Source of the DNA: Delphinapterus leucas
Lineage: Eukaryota; Chordata; Mammalia; Artiodactyla; Monodontidae
Assembly: GCF_002288925.2 (NCBI RefSeq)
Contig: NW_022098024.1
Location: 2,368,814 to 2,432,813, forward strand
Length of the DNA: 64,000 nt
Direction: 5' to 3'
Shown: in pieces, positions 22,613 through 32,887 of the stretch
Layout of the letters: every line of letters starts with the position of its first letter
Numbering within the stretch: the first letter of the stretch is position 1
Translations under genes and position numbers: made by a program
The notes under the pieces: generated by a model
Told to the model about the DNA's origin: nothing
What the model saw: the letters and a program-made list of their open reading frames with translations, nothing else
Database searches by the model: none

Positions 22613-22996
22613 GCTTTTTTTAAAAAATTTTTTAACATCTTTATTGTAGTATAATTGCTTTACAATGGTATGTTAGTTTCAGCTTCACAACAAAATGAAT
22701 CAGTTATATATATACATATGTTCCCATATCTCTTCCCTCTTGCATCTCCCTCCCTCCCACCCTCCCTATCCCACCCCTCCAGGTGGTCACAAAGCACCGA
22801 GCTGATCTCCCTGTGCTATGCGGCTGCTTCCCACTAGCTATCTACCTTACGTTTGGTAGTGTATATATGTCCATGCCTCTCTCTCGCTTTGTCACAGTTT
22901 ACACTTCCCCCTCCCCATAGCCTCAAGTCCATTCTCTAGTAAGTCTGTGTCTTTATTCCTGTTTCACCCCTAGGTTTTTCATGACATTTTTTTTTC

Positions 22997-24275
22997 TTAA
23001 ATTCCATATATATGTGTTAGCATACGGTATTTGTCTCTCTCTTTCTGACCTACTTCACTCTGTATGACAGACTCTAGGTCTATCCACCTCATTACAAATA
23101 GCTCAATTTCATTTCTTTTTACGGCTGAGTAATATTCCATTGTATATATGTGCCACATCTTCTTTATCCATTCATCCAGTGATGGACACTTAGGTTGTTT
23201 CCATCTCCGGGCTATTGTAAATAGAGCTGCAATGAACATTTTGGTACATGACTCTTTTTGAATTATGGTTTTCTCAGGGTATATGCCCAGTAGTGGGATT
23301 GCTGGGTCATATGGTAGTTCTATTTGTAGATTTTTAAGGAACCTCCATACTGTTCTCCACAGTGGCTGTATCAATTCACATTCCCAACAACAGAGCAAGA
23401 GGGTTCCCTTTTCTCCACACCCTCTCCAGCATTTATTGTTTCTAGATTTTTTGATGATGGCCATTCTGACTGGTGTGAGATGATATCTCATTGTAGTTTT
23501 GATTTTCATTTCTCTAATGACTGGTGATGTTGAGCATTCTTTCATGTGTTTGTTGGCAGTCTGTATATCTTCTTTGGAGAAATGTCTAGGTCTTCTGCCC
23601 ATTTTTGGATTGGGTTGTTTGTTTTCTTGTTATTAAGCTGCATGAGCTGCTTATAAATTTTGGAGATTAATCCTTTGTCAGTTGCTTCATTTACAAATAT
23701 TTTCTCCCATTCTGAGGGTTGTCTTTTGGTCTTGTTTATGGTTTCCTGCTTTCTATCCTGTTCCATTGATCTATCTTTCTGTTTTTGTGCCAGTACCATA
23801 CTGTCTTGATTACTGTAGCTTTGTAGTATAGTCTGAAGTCAGGGAGCCTGATTCCTCCAGCTCCCTTTTTCGTTCTCAAGATTGCTTTGGCTATTCAGGG
23901 TCTTTTGTGTTTCCATACAAATTGTGAAATTTTTTGTTCTAGTTCTGTGAAAAATGCCAGTGGTAGTTTGATAGGAATTGCATTGAATTTGTAGATTGCT
24001 TTGGGTAGTAGAGTCATTTTCACAATGTTGATTCTTCCAATCCAAGAACATGGTATATCTCTCCATCTATTTGTATCATCTTTAATTTCTTTCATCAGTG
24101 TCTTATAATTTTCTGCCTACAGGTCTTTTGTCTCCTTAGGTAGGTTTATTCCTAGATATTTTATTCTTTTTGTTGCAATGGTAAATGGGAGTGTTTTCTT
24201 GATTTCACTTTCAGATTTTTCATCATTAGTGTATAGGAATGCCAGAGATTTCTGTGCATTAGTTTTGTATCCTGC
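22997..24275 (-). pseudogene. L1-B ORF2 3' remnant (RT C-terminus to end)
   Basis: An open 201-codon frame (22997-23602) encodes the ORF2 C-terminal domain ending LTHIYGI. In its zinc-knuckle-like motif the usual His is replaced ([18 protein letters not shown]). Upstream pieces include [26 protein letters not shown] (23895-24095) and [26 protein letters not shown] (just before the junction). A loss near 23747 removes roughly 120 residues. No reverse-transcriptase active site or endonuclease remains, so it is inert. Confidence 0.9.
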
Positions 24276-25903
24276 TCTCCCACCTAAGAGGCACAGCACT
24301 GACTCCTGGCTGCAGCACCAAGAGCCTTTCATCCACACGGCTCAGAATAAAAGGGAGAAAAAGTAGAAAGAAAGAATTAGCAGAAGTAGAAAGAAGGAAA
24401 GAAAGAAAGAAAGAAAGGAGGGAGGGAGGGAGGGAGGAAGGAAGGAAGGAGGGAGGGACGGAAAAAAGAAAGAAAGAAGATAAAGTAAAATAAAATAAAG
24501 TAAGATAAAATATAATAAAGTTATTAAAATAAAAAATAATTATTAAGAGAAAAAAAAAACGGACGGATTCCTAGGAAAAATGGTGGAAGCAAAGCTATAC
24601 AGACAAAATCTCACACAGAAGCATACGCATACACACTCACAAAAAGAGGAAAAGGGGAAAAAATCATAAATCTTGCTCTCAAAGTCCACCGCCTTAATTT
24701 GGGATGATTCGTTGTCTATTCATGTATTCCACAGATGTACGGTATATCAAGTTGATTGTGGAGCTTTAATCCGCTGCGCCTGAGGCTGCTGGGAGAGATT
24801 TCCCTTTCTCTTCTGTGTTCTCACAGCTCCAGGGGCTCAGCTTTGGATTTGGCCCCGCCTCTGCATGTAGGTCGCCGGAGGGCGTCTTTTCTTCGCTCAG
24901 ACAGGACGGGGTTAAAGGAGCCACTGCTTCCAGGGCTCTGGCTCACTCAGGCCGGGGGTGGGGGAGGGAGGGGCACTGCGTGCGGGGCGAGCCTGCGGCG
25001 GCGGAGGCCGGCGTGACGTTGCACCAGCCTGAGGCGCGCCGTGCATTCTCCCGGGTAAGTTTTCCCTGGAACCCGGGACCCTGGCAGTGGCGGGCTGCAC
25101 AGGCTCCCCGGAAGCAGGGTGTGGATAGTGACCTGTGCTCGCACAGGCTTCTTGGTGGCGGCAGCAGCAGCAGCCTTAGCGTCTCATGCCTGTCTCTGGG
25201 GTCCGCGCTGTTAGCCGCGGTTCGCGCTCGTCTCTGGAGCTCCTTTAAGCGGCGCTCTTAATCCTCTCTCCTCGCGCACCAGGAAACAAAGAGGGAAGAA
25301 AAAGTCTCTTACCTCTTAGGCAGGTCCAGACTTTTCCCCGGACTCCCTCCTGGCTATCCGTGGCGCACTAACCCCTTCAGGCTGTGTTCTCGCCGCCAAC
25401 CCCAGTCCTCTCCCGGCGCTCCGACCGAAGCCCGAGCCTCAACTCCCAGCCCCGCCTGCCCCAGCGGGTGAGCAGACAAGTCTCTCGGGCTGGTGAGTGC
25501 CGGTCGGCCCCGATCCTCTGTGCGGGAATCTCTCCGCTTTGCCCTCCGCACCCCTGTTGCTGTGCTCTCCTCCGCGACTCCGAAGCTCCCCCCTCCCTCC
25601 GCCACCCGCAGTCTCCGCCCGCGAAGGAGCTTCTAGTGTGTAGAAACTTTTCCTCCTTCACAGCTCCCTCCCACTGGTGCAGGTCCCGTCCCTATCCTTT
25701 TGTCTCTGTTTCTTCTTTTTTCTTTTGCCCTACCCAGGTATGTGTGTGGGGGTTTCTCGCCTTTTGGGAGGTCTGAGGTCTTCTGCCAGCGTTCAGTAGG
25801 TGTTCTGTAGGAGTTGTTCCACGTGTAGATGTATTTATGGTGTATCTGTGGGGAGGAAGGTGATCTCCGTGTCTTACTCTTCCGCAATCTTCCCGGAAGC
25901 CCC
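24276..25903 (-). promoter_or_regulatory. L1-B 5' UTR: CpG-island-like internal promoter
   Basis: About 1.6 kb of L1 5' UTR. The stretch 24750-25740 is very GC- and CpG-rich, unlike the AT-rich surroundings. Its first bases on the minus strand read GGGGCTTCCGGGAAGATTGCGG; related elements usually have AAGATGGCGG, a YY1-type site, so one base change breaks the motif. Open frames of 148 codons (24815-25261, +) and 130 codons (25384-25776, +) run antisense to the L1 and probably reflect low stop density in GC-rich DNA. Confidence 0.88.
24389..24540 (+). repeat. Polypurine (GAAA/GGGA)n plus (TAAAA)n tract
   Basis: 24389-24479 is almost pure purine (gaaag, ggag, gaag units), followed by TAAAA-type units to about 24540. 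Part of the L1-B 5' UTR. Long mirror-like homopurine DNA can form triplex (H-DNA) and is usually length-variable. Confidence 0.9.
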
Positions 25904-25918
25904 TAGAAATATATTTTT
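25904..25918 (+). repeat. Target-site duplication of L1-B (right copy)
   Basis: tagaaatatattttt, identical to 22358-22372, directly after the L1-B 5' end. Confidence 0.93.
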
Positions 25919-27340
25919 AAAGTGTCTCACCCAACAGTAAGGAATATATCATTGAAACCATGGTGTGAAATACCACTGAATAACAACAACAATGAGGAGC
26001 CAGAGGATACTCTAGGCCTATCTAAATCAGCAGGAATTATACTCTTGCAGTCAGAGTTAGAATTTATGACTGGCCCTATAGTTGTCTTCTCACACCATAG
26101 CCCCACTGTGTTTTAAGAAATCCATCTTGCAACCACATCAATATGTATTTGGTAAAATACAAACTCATCAACTTGGTTATTTTTAATTAGACGTTGAGTG
26201 GACATGAGATATAAACTGAATCAGATTCCCTTCCTATTACAAAAAGATGATTTACTCTATTGGTAGCTGAATATATATCAAATTAAAAGGAAAGCTCACA
26301 GAGGACGTGCTTTCTACTATATAGAGACAAAAAAGTAGTGGAGAACAGTTTCTAGAGTTGGAAAGAAGAAACAAAACCAAACAGGCCCAGAGACAAAAAG
26401 CAGAGATTGAAAAATAAAAGATACCCTTGAAAATATTCATACTACTATTTATAGTTTATTCCAGTGGCCCAGCTACATCCTTCACATGGAGTGTCAAGAG
26501 ACCCCTCCCTCCTGTATGTTAAAATGTAGAAAAGAAAATAAAATATGTAAAGTTATAAAAGTTTGATTTTTCCCTTTTTAATATACCCATTGAGATGATC
26601 TTGCTTCTTTTTCCTCTTTTTCTTTGCTTTCAAAAGTTGGTTCCAAGTTTTTCAGCAAAGTTCCTTGGCTTTGTAGAATTGATTCTGAGTGATTGGTAGA
26701 TAGACCTGAAACATTAGAAAAAAAGAGACTTTTACTTTACATTGGAAGGGGGATTAAAAACAGACAGGATTATGAGAAATGGAGGAGGGAAGAAATGGGG
26801 AAGCTCTGATTAGGAGTGAATGCTGAAGGAGTTGAAAGAGGGACTGTAAGCTGGCCTCAGTATGACAGAGCTGTCGAGAGAGGATTGACAGTGGAAGATT
26901 TTATGAAATACTTCTTTGAATTATAAATCGTATCTCTTTGAATTCATTTGAGAGACTTCAGGAAAGACAGGAGTTATTTTTTTAATCAATAATTAAATTA
27001 GATTGTGAGAGCACATTTCTTTGACTATGACAGGATGGGTCTACAGGATATTCCAGATTTTATTCAGGTCATAATTATAAAAAATTCTGCCTTGTTCTTG
27101 CATGAATTTAAATCATGTTTTATTACTCCAACCAGAATAACCCTAATTGATACAGGGTCTGTCAGTGCCTAGGTTATATAACTGGCTGAATGAACAGATA
27201 ACACTTTATGTAGAGAAAGAGAAAGAGGAATGTTACATACATTTATTGACAATATATTATTGTCATGGTAATTGTTGAGAAAGAGTAGAGATATTTCCAG
27301 ACTCCTCATATTACATAATATTAGAATTCATAAAGCTGGC
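25919..27340. other. Unique stretch with no gene seen
   Basis: AT-rich unique DNA. No exon, RNA gene or repeat recognised with confidence. Confidence 0.5.
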
Positions 27341-27344
27341 AAGA

Positions 27345-27480
27345 CTGTATAAATTATTCTGTTCAATCCCAGAGAGGTAAAGGGACTTATCTTTAAGCCT
27401 GTTTCATAGGTGAGATTAGAAACCAAGGTGATTGGTACCCAGTCTTAGTCTTTTTCCAATCACTGTATCATCTTTCCACA
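27345..27480 (+). repeat. MIR relic
   Basis: 'caatcccagagaggtaaagggacttatctttaagcc', 'ataggtgagattagaaaccaaggtgattggtacccagtctt' follow MIR tail order. Diverged. Confidence 0.55.
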
Positions 27481-30466
27481 GCCTGCAAAGTTAAACTTTG
27501 TGATTGTCTTGGATTTATGCTAAGGCATTAACTTGGGAATGTTGGAGAGATAAACTCATTCTTTTGAGAAACATTTCAGACGTTTCAGAAGCAATGTGTT
27601 CAAGATATTGCACACTGAAGGAAGTTGCATGTGGTACCCGGACGCAGGATGAGGCATTGTTTTCAGAAATGACCACAACAAGGGCTGCTTCATACCCTTT
27701 AAGAGTCACAGACTACTACAAACTAACAACTAGAAATTGGAGTTCTAAAATTTTCCAAGAAAAACTGGATAAATATAGACGTTGAAATCTTCTCCACAAC
27801 TGGTTAAATATGTTCCCAGTAATTATGCTGTTGGATAAGAACTTGAAGGTGGAGGTCGAGTTCCTTTTCAGAAGAGTGAAAATGAGTTTTTCCCTTAAAC
27901 TCTCTAGCCAGGTTGAAGTCTTGGAACATATCCAGGAACCTTTCCTAAGCCCAGATGAGTGAGACATAAAAAGTCTGTCTTAGACCACTATTCCAGATTC
28001 TCCAGCAAATATTGATTCTCCTATTTACAAATATTGTCTCAACAGATCACTTCGGGATTTTTGGATTTGGCAATCATAATCAATGCACCCGTGACCCATT
28101 TAATCCGGAAGTAAATCCACTAGAGTCGAAGGATCAAATAAGGGAAGTTAGTTTCACAAATGTGGTATTCTTTTTCTTATTTCTCCCCAAACCTAAAAGA
28201 ATTTTTCCTCAAAGATCTTCTTTGGTAATTTTGAGTATAACTTTTTCTAACTTTAGAAAATTTGTCATAAGTACAAAATATGGGTTTTGAATTCTTCTTA
28301 GATTCATCATACTCAACAACAATTATAAAAACACTCAGCTCCTAAACAAATTATATGTGGTAACAACACTGGCTGACTCAAATATCCTTGTGCGACAAAT
28401 ATGGAATCCCTGGTAAATACATTAAGCATGATGACTCAGGCTTGAACTGAAATATTTAGCATCTTCTAAATGTGCAAAAATACTACATTCTGTCCTAGGT
28501 GGGCTGTAACGGAAGCTTCTTCAAGACAGTATGATCTAGTTTGGGAGCATCAACTACATCAAGGTTTATACATGCTACTTGAGAATATAATCTGGTGCTA
28601 GGAGCAGGGAAGTATAGAATTGGACTGATATCTGGAGGCTTCCTGGAGGTGGTCAGCTAAAAGGGTACATGACAGAGCCTCCACAAATGTGAGAGCTTTT
28701 ACAGAATGACTGGCTTCATCAGATAGCTTCCATAGGCATTTCTCCAGAATGACACAGAAACTTTGGGGAGTTTTCTGCCTTGGTTTAATCAAGGTATGAG
28801 TAGATTATATCCTCTTAGTTTATACTCTTTTCTTTTTTTGCAATATGAGTAAAGAGTTGGCAGGCATAAAATTTAGGGAGACACTTACAATGCTGTTTTT
28901 AGTCTTTCTCTACCAATATGCTTATAAATAACATGGTAAACTGTGAACCTCTTTCCTTAAAAATGCTGATGCCCGGAGAGCTTAGTCAGTTTCAAGTCTT
29001 TTGCAGGAAGCTGCATTACTTGGGTTTGTTTGAAATAAATACAGTTATTAAAATAACAATGATTGTAGCTCTTGGTTAATTGACACTAAAAATCCGTGCA
29101 GGCTGTGAGCTTTTTTCTAAAATTCACACGCACGTGAACGTGACCATGTAAAGATGTCAACAGAGTGTAGTTACAGCAGATGAAAACTGACTGGTTTTCT
29201 TTCACCTTATTAACTTTAGCTTGGCTTGATATTGTTCTAAAACAACAACAATTTTTAAAAAATTAACAAAACAAAACAACAACCTGCTTTTGTAGTGATG
29301 CTTGTTAAAGTAATAAAAATTTCAAAATGTGCTACTCTTTCTGAATTTTGAAAAATAATTCTTATAATAATACGATGATTCCAATATTGTATTCCTTCTG
29401 GGTAGGATTTTGAATTCTCCTGAGTAGAGATTGTTTTCTTACACTGGGTATGATACTTTTTCCATAGAAAGCAAGGAATGATGTCTTAAGAATAACCTTA
29501 TTGTTTCCAACACTTCCTACACACCAGGATGAAAATACCATTAGAAGAGAGTTCCAGACTCAATCCTCAACCTTCTAGTTTTGTCTTTAGCTATAAAGCA
29601 GGGGGGAGTGGTGGGTGTTGGGACATGTGAATGTGTTCACATACAGCTCATCTGCGTGTTTAACCACGCAATTCTGAGACCCTAATGGGGGGGGGTCGTC
29701 ATATTTATGAGTTCACATGTCCTCAGCTAACAGCCTCACAGCTTTATTAATGATCCTTTTGCTCTTTTTTTTCTGTCTCTGAGTTTGCCTCCATCCACTC
29801 CCTATCTCTAGCTTATTTTATTTTGTTTTATTTTTTCTGTTCTAACTTTTTGCCATGTTTCAGTCTATGCTTTCTCTTCTGGTCAATATTTCTGCCTTAC
29901 GGCTTCCCAACTGCATTTTTTTTCTTTCTTTTTTTTAAAACTTTTATTAAGTTGTTGGTTATATTCAGCGAGTGCTTTTTTTTTCTTAGTAATAAAGCAT
30001 TATTATTCTAACGAAGAACAATGTAGGGTATGCTATCTTCTGAAAGGTTTTCTCAGTATTAGCAATAATCCTAAACTGTCATCATATTCCCTGTCTACTC
30101 AGTTTTGTTCATGTCAGGATAGTAATTTTAATTTTATTTTTATGGTATGCTCCTCATTTGTCATGACTAACATATTATAAGGCAAGCATTCTATCTCTTT
30201 CAGATATATGCTAAGTCTGTAATTCATTGTTATATAATCAGTTGAAACTCATTATTAATATTAACATACAAAAGTGATCACTTAATTTTTGTAAAAAATG
30301 AAAATAATAGATATAGACTATGGATACAGAGGAGTTTATGCGACATGTGCTGGCTATCCACTTATATCTTTTCATGTATTTAATTATAATAATGCTCCCT
30401 TTAAACGGCATTATACTTTTAGTGTTTGAAAATAAAATTTCTAAATAAATAAGACTTTATCTGAAC
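27481..30466. other. Unique stretch with no gene seen
   Basis: Three kilobases with no recognised repeat or exon. A plus-strand open frame of 93 codons at 27504-27785 has no recognisable domain. T-rich tracts occur near 29760-29840 and 29915-29990, and a G-run near 29687-29695. Confidence 0.5.
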
Positions 30467-30653
30467 CAGGACTTCTCAAACTTTAGTCAGTATGAAAATT
30501 ACGTGGAGATCTTATTAAAACACAGATGCCTGGTCCCAACCCTGATGTATTCTAATTTTATGTGTCTGTATATAACCCAAGTATATAAGTTTTAAAACAA
30601 ATCCCAGTAATGCCAGTGCTGTTGGTCTGAGGGCCACATTCTGAGCAGAACTG
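30467..30653 (+). repeat. MER5-type hAT element
   Basis: Starts caggacttctcaaactttag and runs through 'aaaacacagatgcctggtcccaaccctg' and 'ccagtgctgttggtctgagggccacattctgag', the full MER5A-like order. Terminal repeats are decayed. Confidence 0.75.
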
Positions 30654-31014
30654 ACATAGACCATTAAATATCATGCATAACTTAGCTTCATTATAGTGAT
30701 CATTTCACAATGCATATGTATATCAAGACATAACATTGTACACTTTAAATGTACATAATTTTATTTGTCAGTCATACCTGGATAAAATGGGGGTTCGGGT
30801 AGGAAATGAAAGCTGCTGTGACTTTAGCCCTTTCTTGACTACCTTGAGTACAGGAGTTGGACCTTCATGTCTAGCAGCTGAAGGATAACAAGGGAGTAGA
30901 TCCTTAGAGCTGTCAAATGCTGAATAAGGGGTATAATACCTTAATGAACAAGCAGTTATTTTAAGACCATAAATGTTTGATCAGTATAGTATGTCACTGA
31001 TAATTTATATCAGA

Positions 31015-31205
31015 TCCTCTTGTCTGACCTTGGAGTGATGTTTACTTAACACAGCTCTAGGAAGTTTATGGGAATATATTCATTGCTGTTATTTTATAGA
31101 TAAAGGAACAGAACCTAAGGAAGTTTAAGTGAATTGCCCGAGGTCACACAGGTAATAACTGACAGATTTTTAAAACTAGAAATCCTAAGTCTCTAACCAA
31201 GTCAG
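31015..31205 (+). repeat. MIR SINE relic
   Basis: 'attttatagataaaggaacagaacctaaggaagtttaagtgaattgcccgaggtcacacaggtaataact' is a clear MIR core and tail. Confidence 0.8.
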
Positions 31206-31990
31206 CACTTTCCACTTGACACCAAGCTTCCCATAGAATATCATGCGGCTAAATTCAAGATCGTGGAGACTAACCTTGCACTCTGCACCTGTATAAAAGG
31301 GCATTTTGGATACCCTCAACAACAGGTTATGTTTTATTGTTGTTGTAATGCTTAGTCAATAAGAAAAAGTTACAGTGAATCCCCTCTAATTATGGTGTGT
31401 TTTATTATTTTATGTATGCTTCTATTAAGCATACAAAAAGCTGGATTTGCTTTGGATTAATTGATATAAATTGGGTTGATTTTTTTGAGCAAAGATTATG
31501 TGGCTCTAGGCTGACATGCAATAGAACTCTTAATTTATTTTATGAGGCATGACAGCATTTTGTCATTAAAGTTGTTCCTTTTATTTCTTCCATATCTTTC
31601 CTATCTCTTTCTCAAACTGCTCCCCACCTCCCACCGACCATTTTTGTGTTAAAGGGATGTAGTCAAACAACATGTGTCATAAAATGTATTGTTTGATGCT
31701 GAAATTGATGCATTTTGGTATTTAATTCCCAGAGAGGCATTTTACAGTTCACTCTATTACTTTTTATTTTCCTTTGGAGAATTTAGTCAAAGGACTAGCC
31801 TTGTCCCTACTATTTACTACAGAGGAGAATCACTAACAGCTTATGTTAGTAGAAAAACAAAGAAACATTTTAAGAGTTAAGGTATGGCTCAAGCCTCAGA
31901 GCATTCATGTTCTGCCCTGATTGTGTTATCCAATGTAGTAATACGATTCTGGAAGTTACTTTTATCCTATTCACCTTGGAGAAATGGTGG
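31206..31990. other. Unique stretch with no gene seen
   Basis: Unique AT-rich DNA. A small imperfect hairpin (gtatgctt..aagcatac) lies near 31424-31444. Confidence 0.5.
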
Positions 31991-32089
31991 GATTTGGTCA
32001 GGATTCTTCAGCTTAGACAGTTTAGATAGTGACCTCTTAATATTGTCCTGAGCATAATGTCAAAACAGTGTTCCAGTGACCTTGAGTTT

Positions 32090-32402
32090 GGCACACACTG
32101 TTGACACAGCCTGATAGGCTGGAGATCCAGGGAAGGGTTGATGTTGCAGCACCAGTCTGAAGGCAATCTGTATGCAACATTCCCCCTTTCCTCCTCAAAA
32201 GACCTCAGTATTTTTCTCTTAAGGCTTTCAACTGATTGGTGAGACCCACCCACATTATGGAAGGTAATCTGATTTACTCAGTCTACCAGTTAAATGTTTA
32301 TCTCATTAAAATACAACTTCACAATGACATCTAACCTAGTCTTTGACCAAATATATGGATACCGTAGCCTAGCCAAGTTGATGCATAAAATTAACCATCA
32401 CA
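32090..32402 (-). repeat. MLT2-like ERVL LTR relic
   Basis: Reverse complement of an MLT2B-type LTR: 'caactgattggtgagacccacccacattatggaaggtaatctgatttactcagtc', 'gcctagccaagttgatgcataaaattaaccatcaca'. More decayed than the copy at 20815. The other end is approximate and may reach 31995. Confidence 0.7.
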
Positions 32403-32836
32403 CATGATAACACAAAATTAGCTGCACACCCTTAGAAACAGAAATTATAGATCCATTTATCTGTATGAAGCTACAACTACTAAATCCAGTTATAGCCATC
32501 TGACTCTGACCTCTTTTCTTGTGAAGTGGTGGTTAAGATGTGTTCTGAGATACCCCAGAACTAATATAGTACTAATCCAGGTCCTCAGATCCACAGGACG
32601 GAAAACTCAATGGCCAGATTCTGCATCACTGACCTGTGTTATAGGAATAATTAGAATATTTAAAAGTGGGGGTTTTGATGATAAGTCTGGTGCAGACAAG
32701 GAATAGCACCTTGGAGAGGTGTATGAAAGTGAAATAAATTTATTATACCCTCAGTTCCTAGAGGAGGGAGGTACAGGACATCACTCAGGGGTATATATGG
32801 GAGAAGCTTCAAGGGAGCAGGCTTATTCAAGCAGGT

Positions 32837-32839
<3 letters not shown>
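32403..32839. other. Unique stretch with no gene seen
   Basis: No repeat or exon recognised. Confidence 0.45.
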
Positions 32840-32879
<40 letters not shown>

Positions 32880-32887
32880 CGCGCACG
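32840..32887 (+). repeat. (AG)n(CG)n compound microsatellite
   Basis: About 18 AG units run into cgcgcgcgcgcac. The second part is an alternating purine-pyrimidine CG tract able to adopt Z-DNA, and unusual as an isolated CpG run in AT-rich, otherwise CpG-poor DNA. Confidence 0.92.

Larger units (their letters stand above)
22373..25903 (-). mobile_element. Internally deleted LINE-1 with 3' transduction (L1-B)
   Basis: A 3.53-kb minus-strand L1 with a 15-bp exact duplication and a canonical endonuclease site. Read right to left: CpG-rich 5' UTR (25903-24276), an abrupt join at 24274-24275 into late ORF2 (RT C-terminal part), a second loss of ORF2 sequence at about 23747, the ORF2 C-terminus ending at 22997, the 3' UTR to about 22613, extra non-L1 DNA (22390-22612) and a poly(A). 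ORF1, the endonuclease and the RT core are absent. Because the true 5' end and the tail are both present, the losses happened in the RNA, during insertion, or as later deletions, not by 5' truncation. Confidence 0.93.

Noticed and set aside
24361..24480. CRISPR-like or satellite array
   Set aside because: The tract is a simple purine microsatellite inside an L1 5' UTR, with no spacers.
24815..25776. 148- and 130-codon plus frames with Pro/Ser/Arg-rich products
   Set aside because: They lie inside the GC-rich L1-B 5' UTR, where stops are scarce. No domain is recognisable, and overlapping minus frames are equally open.
27504..27785. 93-codon plus frame as a possible exon
   Set aside because: No family resemblance or convincing splice sites, and an antisense frame of 64 codons overlaps it. 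Length is within chance for AT-rich DNA on this scale.
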